DNA from: Cutaneotrichosporon cavernicola
Taxonomy: Eukaryota > Basidiomycota > Tremellomycetes > Trichosporonales > Trichosporonaceae
Direction: 5' to 3'
Length of the DNA: 64,000 bases
NCBI RefSeq assembly: GCF_030864355.1
Contig: NC_083396.1
Location: 1,984,001-2,048,000 of the forward strand
Shown in pieces: positions 21,198-31,042 of this stretch (its first letter is position 1; each line of letters begins with the position of its first letter). Both the position numbers and the translations under genes were made by a program. The notes below the pieces were generated by a model. The model did no database searches. It was given only the letters and a program-made list of their open reading frames with translations, and was not told the DNA's origin.

Positions 21198-22598
21198 ATG
21201 AACTTCGCCGCCGCCGCCGCCGCCGCTAAAGACAAGGAGACCGCGCCCGAGGCCTCTGGGACATCCAATCCCACCTCGGGCATTCAGCACTTGATTCTCG
21301 ACGCCGGCCCGCTCCTCTCCCTAACCCCACTGCGCCACCTCGCCCAGACCTTCCACACGACCCCAGCCGTGCTGGCTGAGCTGCGCGACCCGCGCGCCCG
21401 CGAGCACTGGAACAACCTTGCACTCCAGGGGGTCGATGTGCGCGTCGCCCCACCTACTGCTGAGGCCGTTGCTGCCGTTACTGCATTTGCCAAGAAAACG
21501 GGAGATTACAATGTCCTCTCGTCGACGGATTTGGGGGTCATTGCGCTTACTTGGCAGTGGGAGGTCGCTGTTAATGGCAAGGAGAGTGTGAGGAGCACTC
21601 CTGGACAGGTGTTGCCCCCCAGGGCTGGGGAGAAGGAGGAGAAGAAGGAGGAGGAGGAGGAGAAGGAGAAGGATGAGGATAGCAGTGATGGCGAGGAGGT
21701 TGAGGTTGAGGTTGACGCTGCCGAGCCAGCCGGCGACGTGGTCGAGGTGGTCGCGCGCGGCGTCGAGGCCCTGTCTACCGAGACGAACGCTGAGAAGGCG
21801 CCGGAGCCCACACCCGCGGAGGAGCCCAAGACCGACACCACCCCCGCTGATGACAAGGCGGCAGCTGCGGCCGCCGCGTGGGGCAACGACGGTGAAGGCG
21901 AGTGGATCACCCCCGCCAACGTCAAGAAGCACCGTAACCGCGACCTGGGCCTGCTTCCAGCCAAACCCGGGGCTGTGGTCGTCCCTCTCGCCGCGGCAGC
22001 GATGACGGGCGATTACGCTGTCCAGAACGTGCTCCTCGGCATGGGTCTTGGTCTCGTCGGCGAGGGCGGCAAGCGTATCTCGCGTGTTAAGAGCTACGTG
22101 CTGCGCTGCCACGCGTGCTTCAAACTCTGCAAGGACTCGAGCAAGCGTTTCTGCCCCTCGTGCGGGAATGCCACCCTCCTCCGCGCTACAGTCACTACCT
22201 CGAGCGTCACGGGCAAGCAGACCGTGCACCTCAAGAAGAACTTCCAGTACCGGACCCGCGGAACCAAGTTTTCGATTCCGGCGCCGACTCCCGGGAGTGC
22301 CAAGGGCCAGAAGAAGGGCGGGAGCGGGCTCATTCTGCGCGAGGATCAGGCAGAGTGGCAGGACGCTGTGCGAGCTGGCGATCGCGAGCGCCGCCGCGAG
22401 GAGAAGCGCATCAACAACGGCGACGGGAGCTGGATGGACCCCGACGTAAGTTGAGAGTTTGGAAGACGCTGACCATAGTGGCTGCCCGAGATTGTTACAG
22501 TTGGGATGAGCGGCAAGGGGCGGAACGGCGCGCACAACATGCCAGCCATCGGGCATGGACGGCGTAACCCCAACGAAGCGCGCCGCAAGAAGAAGTAG
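21198..22598 (+). CDS. NOB1: 20S pre-rRNA endonuclease NOB1
   Basis: Two exons (21198-22445, 22479-22598) encode 455 residues. The N-terminal PIN nuclease domain shows LILDAGPLLS, VLAELRD and SSTDLGVIALTWQWE, supplying the conserved acidic residues. A Glu/Lys-rich acidic insert follows (about residues 140-190). Residues 300-350 carry the zinc ribbon, CHACFKLC and FCPSCG. The C-terminus reads HNMPAIGHGRRNPNEARRKKK, as in eukaryotic Nob1. The enzyme cuts 20S pre-rRNA at site D in cytoplasmic pre-40S particles to make 18S rRNA. The 33-nt intron contains an in-frame stop, so retention would truncate the protein. A GCC repeat after the start codes for seven alanines. Confidence 0.95.
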
Positions 22599-23640
22599 AG
22601 CTGTTTCGGGCGCTCCTCTATGTCTCCTCTAGATGTCTCGGATCATGCATGTACTATAATCACGCTGGTGCTATTGGTCTAGTCTCTCCTCGACCTCTTA
22701 AGCCGTTACCGGACGGCTCCAGCTCCGAGAGCACCAACAGCACTGCTGCGAGAGGCAGGGAGATGAAGAATGTTGATGGCGGATAGGTCGATGGAGCGCT
22801 CACCAGCCATGGCAAATCTGATAAGTATCAGCTTTGTGGCACGTGTCAAGCCAGCGTTAGGCCCAGCTTGGCACAGTTTTCCCGATCCGCAGCCGTCGTT
22901 GTTTCCCATCCGCAGCAGCCAGGACTGAACCTTCAAACTTCAACTAGACAGCCAATGGCGCCAGTCTGAACCGACTTGCTGCCCGTTCTTGCGAGGCACA
23001 TTCGGAGTACCTGAGGGTTGCCAGGAGCCGTGAACTAGGCCGTGACTGATGCTCAACCAGCTGGCCAATACTTCCTTGCTGTCCCATGGGCCTTTGACTA
23101 ACAGTTCGTTCAAGACTCTGGTGTTTTGCAGAGGCCTGCGCTTCACGTAGACCCTCATAACAGATCTCGGATCGATCTCGGAGGTACTGCCAGCGTGAAG
23201 CGGATCAATCATCATCACGTATCAGCTGCACCCCTCGTCAGCGCCCAGCGCTCATCATGGACTTCTTGGCATCGACCTGAAGTTGGGTTGCCAAGAAACC
23301 TTCAACTCCACCAGCTCGGTGACTTTCAGCCCAATTGTGTGGTATGGAATGTCCGGTTTTGACTGAGATGGCAGTAGCCAGAGCCAATCAAGCGGTCATC
23401 GCAACTCGAGTCCGAAAATGTTGATGCCAAGAGTTACCAGGCCCATACGGTCAGGTCCGTCGTCCTCTTCACCATCATACTGCTCTGGTCCACTGGGAGC
23501 ACCGTGCTCCTACCACCTGAAACGCTCGGACCGTTTGCCAGCGCCCCACGACTGTGGAGATTGAGCTGAACGACAGAAATTTGTGTACTGTATAAGGCAG
23601 ACAGGATGAACTTGCGCGTTGACAGAACCCTCACAGCAAC
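22599..23640. other. Gene-free interval upstream of the MFS transporter
   Basis: About 1 kb between NOB1 and the transporter start. Open frames here lack family resemblance and codon regularity. I see nothing else. Confidence 0.5.
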
Positions 23641-25347
23641 ATGGCGACCGAAAAGACAATGGCGGTGCTCTCGCCACCGCACGAGCTGAACGATAACCAG
23701 CGTTCGCAGACGCCCGACAACGACCTCACGGTCGACGCAGACAAGAAGGACGAGTCGGTGTGTGCGGCTGATGTCACGCCGCTCCAGGTGACGGACACGC
23801 CCCTCAAGTACCGCATCATTGCGCTGTCGTGCATCCTGTTCTTCACGACCGGTGCTGCGTTCGCGGAGAGCACCCTGGGCCCGCTGAAAAGCACGTTCGT
23901 TCGCGAGCTCAAGATTAACAGTGAGTATCTCGCCAGTCAAAGCTCACCCTAGATGCACAGTTCGCGTCGATCAGTACGGCAAGTAACCTCGTCAACACCA
24001 TGCTGCCTCTTATCGGCGGCACAGTGATGGACTACTACGGGAGCATCTAGTGGGCTCTCCTCATCTGCCGAGCTGACCTCAGCGGCGCACTGGGCGCGTG
24101 CTTCTTCACCGTTCTGGGATCGGCGATCGCGGCTGGCGCTGCCAGTTCGAACAACTACCAGCTGCTTATTGGCGGGCGTATCGTTATGGGCCTCGGCTCG
24201 ATTGTGCTCGAGATCTGCCAGAGCAAGCTGTACGCGCACTGGTTTAGTGGCAGTTGGCTGGCCACCGTCATCGCCCTCGACCTCGCGTGGAACTCGGTGA
24301 CCGTTGTCATTGCGCGAGTGAGCGCCGTGCCCATGTCCCGGCTTGGCGGATGGTACGGCTGGGCGCTGTGGATCCCCACCATTGTGTGCGCGGCGTGCAC
24401 CTTGATCGTCATCGCGTACCTGGTGTTCGAGCGCCGCGTAGTGCCGAAGCGATACCGGCCCATCACTGGCCGCCAGGTGCACAAGCAGCGCCTTGCTGCG
24501 GGCCTGGAGACGAACGAGGGCGTCATCTCGCGCATGCGCACGAGCGTCCTCAACGTCCTCCGCCTCCCGTGCTTCTACCTCATCCTGGCCGGAACTCACC
24601 TGTTCCAGAACTCTGCACGTACGGTATATAGCGCCAACCTCACCGACATCCAGGAGCGCACGCGCGGCACCACTGCCCTCACTGGCGGATACTACTCGTC
24701 CCTGCTCAACGTCATTGTGATTGTCGTCGTGCCCCTCCTCGGCATCTTCTTTGACAAGGTTGGATGGCGTATGCCCTTCGTCTCCATCGGTGCGGCGATC
24801 TACGTCCTCGCCTTCGCCCTCATCGGCCTGACCAAGGTTAACGCGATCGCTCCCATCCTCCTCGCGTCCTTTGGCCTCTCGCTCAACGTCCTCCCCTGGA
24901 TTGCGTCATTCCCTATCATCGTCCCCGATCCGACCCTCATCGGAACGGCATACGGCCTCTTCTCGAGCCTCATCGCGTGCAACAACGTCATCCTCGAGGT
25001 TGCGTGCGGCGCTATCCAGGACGCGACTCCTGGTCAGACCTACGACCGCGTCATCTACCTGCTCATCGCCATCAAGGCGTGGCAGGTCCTCGAGGGGCCC
25101 GTGTTCGACTGGCTGGACGGTCGCATGCTCGGCCACACCCTCCGGATGAGCGAGAAGAAGCGCCTCAAGCATGACGAGGAGTGCGAGGCGACCGGCAAGG
25201 TGCTGCCGGGCCTCAAGCGATACCGGCCCGTCACGATCATTGTGGCGTGCCAGTACGTCTCGATGGTCATCATTTCTTGGGTTGTAAGTCAACTGAAAAC
25301 CATGGTCCAGGGCTGACGTGCAGCTGTTCTTCATCTACTCCATGTGA
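23641..25347 (+). CDS. Major facilitator transporter, MFSD1-like
   Basis: Four exons (23641-23920, 23953-24049, 24083-25283, 25324-25347) encode 533 residues. After a polar N-terminus the first helix is IIALSCILFFTTGAAFAEST. Next come LGPLKSTFVRELKINNAQF and NLVNTMLPLIGGTVMDYYG, which is the MFSD1-type wording between helices 1 and 2. About 12 hydrophobic segments follow. The cytosolic loop in mid-protein is basic. MFSD1 is a lysosomal transporter (dipeptides in animals); substrate here is unknown. Two 32-33 nt introns must be removed to bypass in-frame stops. The last exon has eight codons, LFFIYSM and a stop. N-terminal helix count and last intron are slightly uncertain. Confidence 0.88.
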
Positions 25348-26227
25348 GGCTGAGGAAACGCATGATAGACTTATATACGATAGCGGGGAATGGACCTCAT
25401 CATAATTGCCACTGAGGAGGTCGTGGCACCAAGCAACGATACGACCAATTCGAGGAGGGCAGTCGATCGCCACTCACATCTTGTTTACCCATGTTCAATT
25501 GCCAAGCACTTGTTTGCACCTCTTACACATATACTGTACAATATTCACAGCGCTTCCCAGTATATCAGCTCTAAACGGCGGCTCTAGGTACCCCGTCCGC
25601 CGTTGCCAGTTTCGCCAAAACGCTTTCCCAGTTGATCAAACTACAAAACCAACAACGCCCTCGACCTGCGATCGATGATCCTTACCGTATCTGCATTTTT
25701 TGCATGGAACAAGCGCTCAAGAGCCTCCTGGAGGACGCCACTGGCTTGACAATCCACACGCAAGATGACCACTGATTCAACGAACCCGATAACACCAACA
25801 CCCTCTCTCCCTTGAAGTGAAGGCGACAATGCATTTGCCATATGGACACGATCAGGCGTACCTGAAGACCTCGACGACGAATGTGCAGAGACACGTGTGG
25901 CTGACGCTGGTCGTTTGGCCTGACTACGGTGGCGCACGCGAGAGGACTGGCTCATGCTGTGACCAGTTACCATGTGGGGAGAGACGTAGGGATGGGAAAG
26001 GCGAGGAGAAGGCTTCTATTCCGTTGGCGCGAACTGTGTGGGATCTGAGACTACCACTCGGAGACGGAAGGCGAAGGGCGAAGGGGAGGGGCGCCAGTGT
26101 GGTTCCAACTGATCAACTGTATCCCCTCGCCCATTACCTCCCACGCTCTCACACATGAAGCTGCTATATAACAATGCTCTTTCAACTGTCCCCCTCCCAA
26201 CATCTTCCTCTCAACCACCAACCCACG
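25348..26227. other. Interval upstream of the orphan coiled-coil block, with TATA box
   Basis: About 880 nt with no supported gene. TATATAA occurs at 26165-26171, about 57 nt before the next start codon, followed by a CT-rich leader. A minus-strand open stretch near 25680-25830 is unconvincing. Confidence 0.5.
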
Positions 26228-27223
26228 ATGCTTACATCGTCTACCTCGTCCATCCCGATTCCGAGCGGCGACATCGAGTCCGAGCATTCGGACAGCTCCC
26301 CCAACATCCCCTTTTACCCCACGCCCAACTGCACGGCGGCGACCCCCTCCACTAGATGTCAGTGCTGCCTCCAGTAATTGCTCACACCAGTCAACGTTCC
26401 CATCACAAACGTGATCCACATCCACCAGCCCGACACTCCCGCGTCGCTCGCGGCTTCCCTGGGCGCTCTGACTGCTACTGTGGCGTCGCTCGCTGCCACC
26501 ATCTCCGGTGCGCTCGCCAATATCGAGTCAAACGCCACAGCCGTTGCCAATATGGCTGCTACGGTGAACGAACTCAAGACTGTTATCGAAACCATGCAGC
26601 AGACGGACGCCGACGTGGCCGAGTCCAACGCCACCACCGCTGAAACCGTTTTCCAAATCAAAACCGCTCTCAACACGGTGCAGCAGGGCCAGGCTGATGC
26701 GATGCAGTCCAACGCCACCAACACGGCCATCCTCGTCGAACTCAATGCCGCAGTCGATGCCATGCAACAGGTTCACGCCGACTCCAACGCCACCACGGGT
26801 GCCACATTGGACGAACTCAAGGCTGTTATCGGCTCCATGCGGCAGAAGCAGGTGGATCAGGATATCATGCTGGTCGCCAAGGACACCGCGGCCCGTGGGC
26901 AAGAGGACAAGATCGCCGACCTCGAGACCCAACTCGAGCGGGCACAGAGCGAACGTGGCAAGGCCCTGGCGATGCTTAACGAGAAGAAAGCGAAGGACCA
27001 GTCGGCCGTAGCGGAGTTCGACAAGGCTATCGAGCATGCGCAATTTGAGCGTGAACAGGCGTTCAGGAAGGCCTTGGATAAGTGTAGGGCTTCCGCGAAC
27101 CTCGATGAGCCTCATGAAACATGGGTTCTCGACCAAGCGATGAACCTCTGCAACGACGCCATTGAGGATGTCCGCAAAGACGGCTATGGGGTTATGGCGA
27201 TGTACAATTGGGAGGAGGGGTGA
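26228..27223 (+). CDS. Orphan coiled-coil protein with fourfold SNAT repeat
   Basis: Two exons (26228 to about 26362, and about 26395-27223) encode about 320 residues; the intron (gtcagt to ctcacaccag) was placed by frame. The N-terminus is Ser/Pro/Thr-rich (MLTSSTSSIPIPSGDIES). The centre has four repeats that each begin SNAT, at 26528, 26624, 26708 and 26783, with spacing of 32, 28 and 25 residues. Each repeat carries heptad-like Leu/Val/Met positions, for example ELKTVIETMQQ and ELKAVIGSMRQ. The C-terminal third is a long charged helix (QEDKIADLETQLERAQSERG). There is no signal peptide or membrane helix. No family is recognised. A TATATAA box precedes it by about 57 nt. It opens a cluster of similar proteins. 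Confidence 0.72.
26528..26863 (+). repeat. Four degenerate coding repeats beginning SNAT
   Basis: Repeat starts at 26528, 26624, 26708 and 26783 share the DNA word tc(a/c)aacgccac. Copies shorten stepwise (96, 84, 75 nt), which fits tandem duplication followed by in-frame deletion. Each encodes one helical segment. Confidence 0.8.
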
Positions 27224-28376
27224 GGGGAAGGTGTGGAATGAGCGCGAGATAAAAAAAAAAAAGGCGTACGAGGAATACGAGGCGGAAATAAAGTAGGCCT
27301 ACAAACGGGTCAAGTTGGCCCTCGGGTCGGTACAAAGATGATGTTGTTCATGACTAGGTTGCTTTGGCCCGTAGCTGTCGGTTTTCTGGAGAGCTGGGTC
27401 AAGGATGCCAAGGATGTGGTAGAGGTTCGCGAGCCATCATGCCCTGTCTTGTTGCCCGGTAGACCTTCGGCTGCTATAACCGCGTAGCCAGATGGAATGG
27501 ATGGAGAGTCGATTTCTCAGAGTAAGAGTGAGAGATATTTCACACAGGAGGGTGCGACAAAGCAGAAGCGTCACCGCCACTGCACCTGCTCTGCCGTTCT
27601 CAGTCTTTCGAAATTCGCACAGACCCAAACTGAGTGCGATATCTTAAGGATGGCGACGAACTCTCTCGTCCCCAGGATGGGCGACAAGTGCGAGTCTTAG
27701 GACGAACTCTCAATGGCACGGAAGGATGCACGTATCGCCCAATTCGAAGCCAGGTGTCTAGAGGCTCAGGCTTACGCCGGAGGCATCTTCCTCGGGCGGA
27801 AAGGCGTGAGTGGCCTCAAGTTGAGAAAGACCACCTCACCGACGGGAAGGAACACTTCAAGGCGCTCGCTCCAAGCCTCATCAAGAGCTCTTGCAGTTTT
27901 GCGGGCGATTCTAAGGCTTCCAACATGATCTTCTTAGTCTGGAACCGCTCTTTGTGATTTTGTTTCCCCAAAATTTAGAGGGGGAAGGGGGAAGGGAAGG
28001 GCAATGAATAGTCTCGGATGTTGTAGAGTGAATGTACGATGCATCGAATACAGTTGAACGTGCGCGCAATTTAAAGGGCTCGAGTACTACAACATCGGAA
28101 ACCTGCTTGCGGGAATGCTCAGCTCACACCTCCTCACCTCCCAACCAGATGCGACGGGTGAGCTAGGATGAAGAACGATACCGAAGTGTGGCACGTTTGC
28201 GCCGTGGGCGCTCGCATATTTTGGGAACTCAGAGTCTGAGTTCACACCATCCCCCAACGCCTCGTGGCACAGTGGCGCCCTCGCCTCTCGTCTTTCAAGT
28301 CCTTCAAAACGTTCTGCCTTCCCACGTCTCGTCTGGTTTTAACCTGTAGCTGACAAACCTTCCCTTCATCATCACA
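27224..28376. other. Spacer with A12 tract inside the coiled-coil block
   Basis: About 1.15 kb between two coiled-coil genes. A run of twelve A bases lies near 27250. A possible decayed relative (27634-27957) is listed separately. A purine patch (about 27976-27997) and the leader of the next gene make up the rest. Confidence 0.5.
27634..27957 (+). pseudogene. Possible decayed fragment of an orphan coiled-coil gene
   Basis: One frame reads LSMARKDARIAQFEARCLEAQ near 27710, resembling TQLAIRDQRIASLQKQ of the next gene. Beyond 27810 the helix-like text moves to another frame (VEKDHLTDGKEHFKALAPS). This frame switch and the lack of a start or a long frame suggest a broken copy. Similarity is short, so the call is tentative. 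Confidence 0.3.
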
Positions 28377-29744
28377 ATGATCAACAGTCAGGAAAGTACG
28401 CCGACCACATCACCAGCCATCTCCCCTGCCTCCACGGCTTCCACCTTCGTTACGGCCCCTATCAGTGCGTCCCTCTCATTCAACCCACTGACGCCAGACT
28501 CGACTAGCCCGCCGACAGAGAACCCACTCAAACCAGTCGCCCCATTGGCATCTTCTGCCCAGGGCGAACTGGCGGCTTCCCTTGCGTCGTCGATCGCGAC
28601 GCTGAGCACTGCCATTACCACCCTCGCAAAAGAGCGCCGCACGACGACGATGATGACGACAATCTCGTCCGTGTCGGGGACAATCACCTCGCTTGCAAAA
28701 GTTGTGGAGACACTTGGGCGCTTTGATGTGACCACTAGCCCCAAGAGACAACCGTCTCACAAAGCAAGCCCGGACTTCCAGATCATGGAGCTGCAAACGG
28801 CCCACTCCGTCAAGGGCGATGGCAAGCGGCGCTCCCATCACCGGAGCTCAGCCCTCGGAGAAAAGCACAGGGGGGCCACTATGCAAAAGCCCAGTCCCAT
28901 GGACACCAGGACCCAGCTAGCTATCAGGGACCAGAGGATCGCGAGCCTACAGAAGCAAAACAAAATCCTCCTTAAGAAGACGACACTCCAGAAGGAGTTT
29001 GGAGACGCTCTCCTCAACAACTTTGAGGAGATGGGGTATTCAGTGGTCCGCAGCCATTTTCATGAGATGAAGGAACTGGAACGGGAGCTGGAAGGCATCA
29101 TCTGCGGCCTCGAGAAGAAGAACATGTCCGTTGTGGCCGACAACGAGCGACTCTTCGAAGAGAACATGGCTCTCAAGGAGGACGTCAAGCGCTTGACCAG
29201 CGCGAACCAGCGCCTCACTTTCGAGAACAACCTCCGTACCGACAACCTCGCCGAGCACCAGCGCGGTATCACCGAAGTGGAACGGCTCTCTCACCAGATG
29301 AATCTCGTGAACACAGACAAACGTAACCCCCAGCAGAAAATTCCCAATCTTGTTAAGGAGAACGTCACACTCGTCGACGAGAATCAGCAAATCGCGTCCA
29401 AGTCATTCCCTTACCTCGACCGGGAGCGTATGAGCCGCAAGGAAGCGCATGACGAGCTCGTCACAAAGGCCAAGGCTCTCCAGGCTGGCAACAAGAGCCT
29501 CGTTGACAAGATCAAACAGATTAAGGAGGAGAGGGCCAGACTGCTCTTCAATTGCAAGCGGCTGGCGGAAGAGAATCGATACCTGCAGGGCGGAGAAGAT
29601 GGGTTATCAGAAGGGTCGGACAGCGGCTCTCCCGCGGACACGGGCAAGGACGTGGTGGGGCGTGTATCCACTTCCACATCCAACCAGGACCCAGGAATCC
29701 GGCGTTGCGGCGTACTTTGTGCCCCTCCCAACTCGGCTGCCTGA
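28377..29744 (+). CDS. Orphan long coiled-coil protein
   Basis: A single exon encodes 455 residues. Residues 1-65 are Ser/Thr/Pro-rich and low complexity. Residues 66-115 contain a short amphipathic module (ELAASLASSIATLSTAITTL) that also occurs, in variant form, in neighbouring orphan proteins. From residue 185 to about 405 the sequence is an almost continuous charged coiled coil (RDQRIASLQKQNKILL, ERLFEENMALKEDVKRL, KKNMSVVADNE). The tail is polar, with Ser/Gly/Asp. No known domain, signal peptide or membrane helix is visible. The downstream gene at 30103 matches the central coiled coil, so the two are paralogues. Confidence 0.78.
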   Translation: MINSQESTPTTSPAISPASTASTFVTAPISASLSFNPLTPDSTSPPTENPLKPVAPLASSAQGELAASLASSIATLSTAITTLAKERRTTTMMTTISSVSGTITSLAKVVETLGRFDVTTSPKRQPSHKASPDFQIMELQTAHSVKGDGKRRSHHRSSALGEKHRGATMQKPSPMDTRTQLAIRDQRIASLQKQNKILLKKTTLQKEFGDALLNNFEEMGYSVVRSHFHEMKELERELEGIICGLEKKNMSVVADNERLFEENMALKEDVKRLTSANQRLTFENNLRTDNLAEHQRGITEVERLSHQMNLVNTDKRNPQQKIPNLVKENVTLVDENQQIASKSFPYLDRERMSRKEAHDELVTKAKALQAGNKSLVDKIKQIKEERARLLFNCKRLAEENRYLQGGEDGLSEGSDSGSPADTGKDVVGRVSTSTSNQDPGIRRCGVLCAPPNSAA

Positions 29745-30102
29745 ACGGCAACGCCCGGTTTCAAGGAACGATTGGCGCAAGGTCCAGCAGAGTTGGACGG
29801 ACGGTGGGGGATGATAAGGGAAAGAGAATCAAGGGCGGAGGGGATGGGCTATGAAGACGCGCAAGAGGCGCCCGTAAGGATGTGTATCCCAGTAATGCAT
29901 CAGCTTGTTACACTCACAACTGAAGAGGTTATGAAAAGTCTTGCTGGTTCAAGTTCCCATAGCGCCAGCTTTTCAGATCCTTCTCCTTCCATGGCACAAT
30001 GACGCCCTCGGCCCTCGCAACGCTTCCTTAACCCGGATTCCATTCCACGTCGACTGATTTGTTACTCTTGCACTTGTCTGATACTCTTCATCCCTCGTCA
30101 CG
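29745..30102. promoter_or_regulatory. Upstream region resembling that of the neighbouring paralogue
   Basis: The segment tggcacaatgacgccctcg (29993-30011) matches tggcacagtggcgccctcg upstream of the 28377 gene (about 28265-28283) at 17 of 19 positions. Later words such as ccacgtc are also shared. The duplication that made the 30103 copy therefore seems to have included its leader. Confidence 0.5.
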
Positions 30103-30597
30103 ATGAAAACCAGCGTGGCCTGCACGCTCGTTAGCGAGGGTACAACCCTCACGAATGATATCAAGCGCATGACCAGTCCCCATCAGTGCCTCGCGGACGA
30201 GGGCGACCTCTGTGCCGACATCGTCGCGGAGCACGACGGTGGTAGCGACAAGATCGAGTGCCTCTTTTGCGAGGTGCAGAAGCTTACCTCCAAGAACCTC
30301 AGTCTCCAGAGCCAGTTCTCCCCCCTAGTTGAAGAGAAGGCCACTCTAGACGAGTGGCAGTCACAGTCCCCGGGCTTGTGGTTGCCGGAGTCTCTCGATG
30401 AGTCGTTGCGTGAGCTCCCACGCGAGCATGGTTCGAGTACAGTAAACTCCCTCGGCCTTAGCCTTGAGGGAACTCGCGTTTCAGTCGTGGATAAAGGGAA
30501 ATCTGGTACGGATTTCACGGTGCGCACAATTTGCACATACTGTAATGTAATTCTATTACCTTCAAGACCATCAATGCCCCTGGAAGGCAAATTGTGA
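30103..30597 (+). pseudogene. Shortened, diverged copy of the 28377-29744 coiled-coil gene
   Basis: This 164-residue frame starts MKTSVACTLVSEGTTLTNDI. It aligns without gaps to the centre of the 455-residue neighbour. LVSEGTTLTNDIKRMTSPHQ corresponds to LFEENMALKEDVKRLTSANQ, and later LVEEKATLDE corresponds to LVKENVTLVDE. It lacks the low-complexity N-terminus and the last third. Its upstream region still resembles the neighbour's, so an internal deletion after duplication is likely. The C-terminal 50 residues lose heptad character. It has a start, a stop and no internal break, so a short expressed protein remains possible; pseudogene is the cautious label. Confidence 0.55.
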
Positions 30598-31042
30598 TAG
30601 ATGCATCCTATACCCCGCTGTTTCTCTGCACTGGTGCCCACCACAACGTCGCGCCCCGTATTTCGGACGGGGGAGGAGAGAGATACGGCTGTGTCGAGGG
30701 GGGACTCACTCACAACCGTTTGGTCAAACACCTGTGCGAGGCTCCCGTGGTGGATTGAACGGAAGGATTCTATCCTTGAGGTTTTTGGCCATTTTCACCT
30801 ATTTTCAGATCCCCGTCTGGCATCGGCTGCCGCGAAACGCAAATGTATACCCGCCCAATTATCCGTGGGCATCTCCAGGTACTGTAATTGCTCATATCCT
30901 ACGGCATGGAAGAAGATGGCATGCTGCGCCCAACGCTTGCCGTCGGGCACAGCAAGCGCCTCCCGCTTGGTTTTCCGCAGCTCCCTCATGAATACTATAT
31001 CTACCTCATCCCTCAGCTCTGAACACCATCTCTCCCGCTCCA
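30598..31042. other. Spacer before the 545-residue orphan gene
   Basis: About 445 nt. A patch near 30950-30975 (ggcacagcaagcgcctcccgc) weakly recalls the shared leader element of the two upstream paralogues. No gene is supported. Confidence 0.4.

Noticed and set aside
21321..22556. 411-residue minus-strand frame
   Set aside because: It is antisense to NOB1 PIN and zinc-ribbon coding sequence and shows no independent motif.
25641..25973. Minus-strand 110-residue frame upstream of the coiled-coil block
   Set aside because: No family resemblance, no convincing splice partners and no stable start; probably chance.
27250..27262. A12 tract as evidence of retroposition
   Set aside because: It follows a gene that contains an intron, and no target-site duplication is visible.
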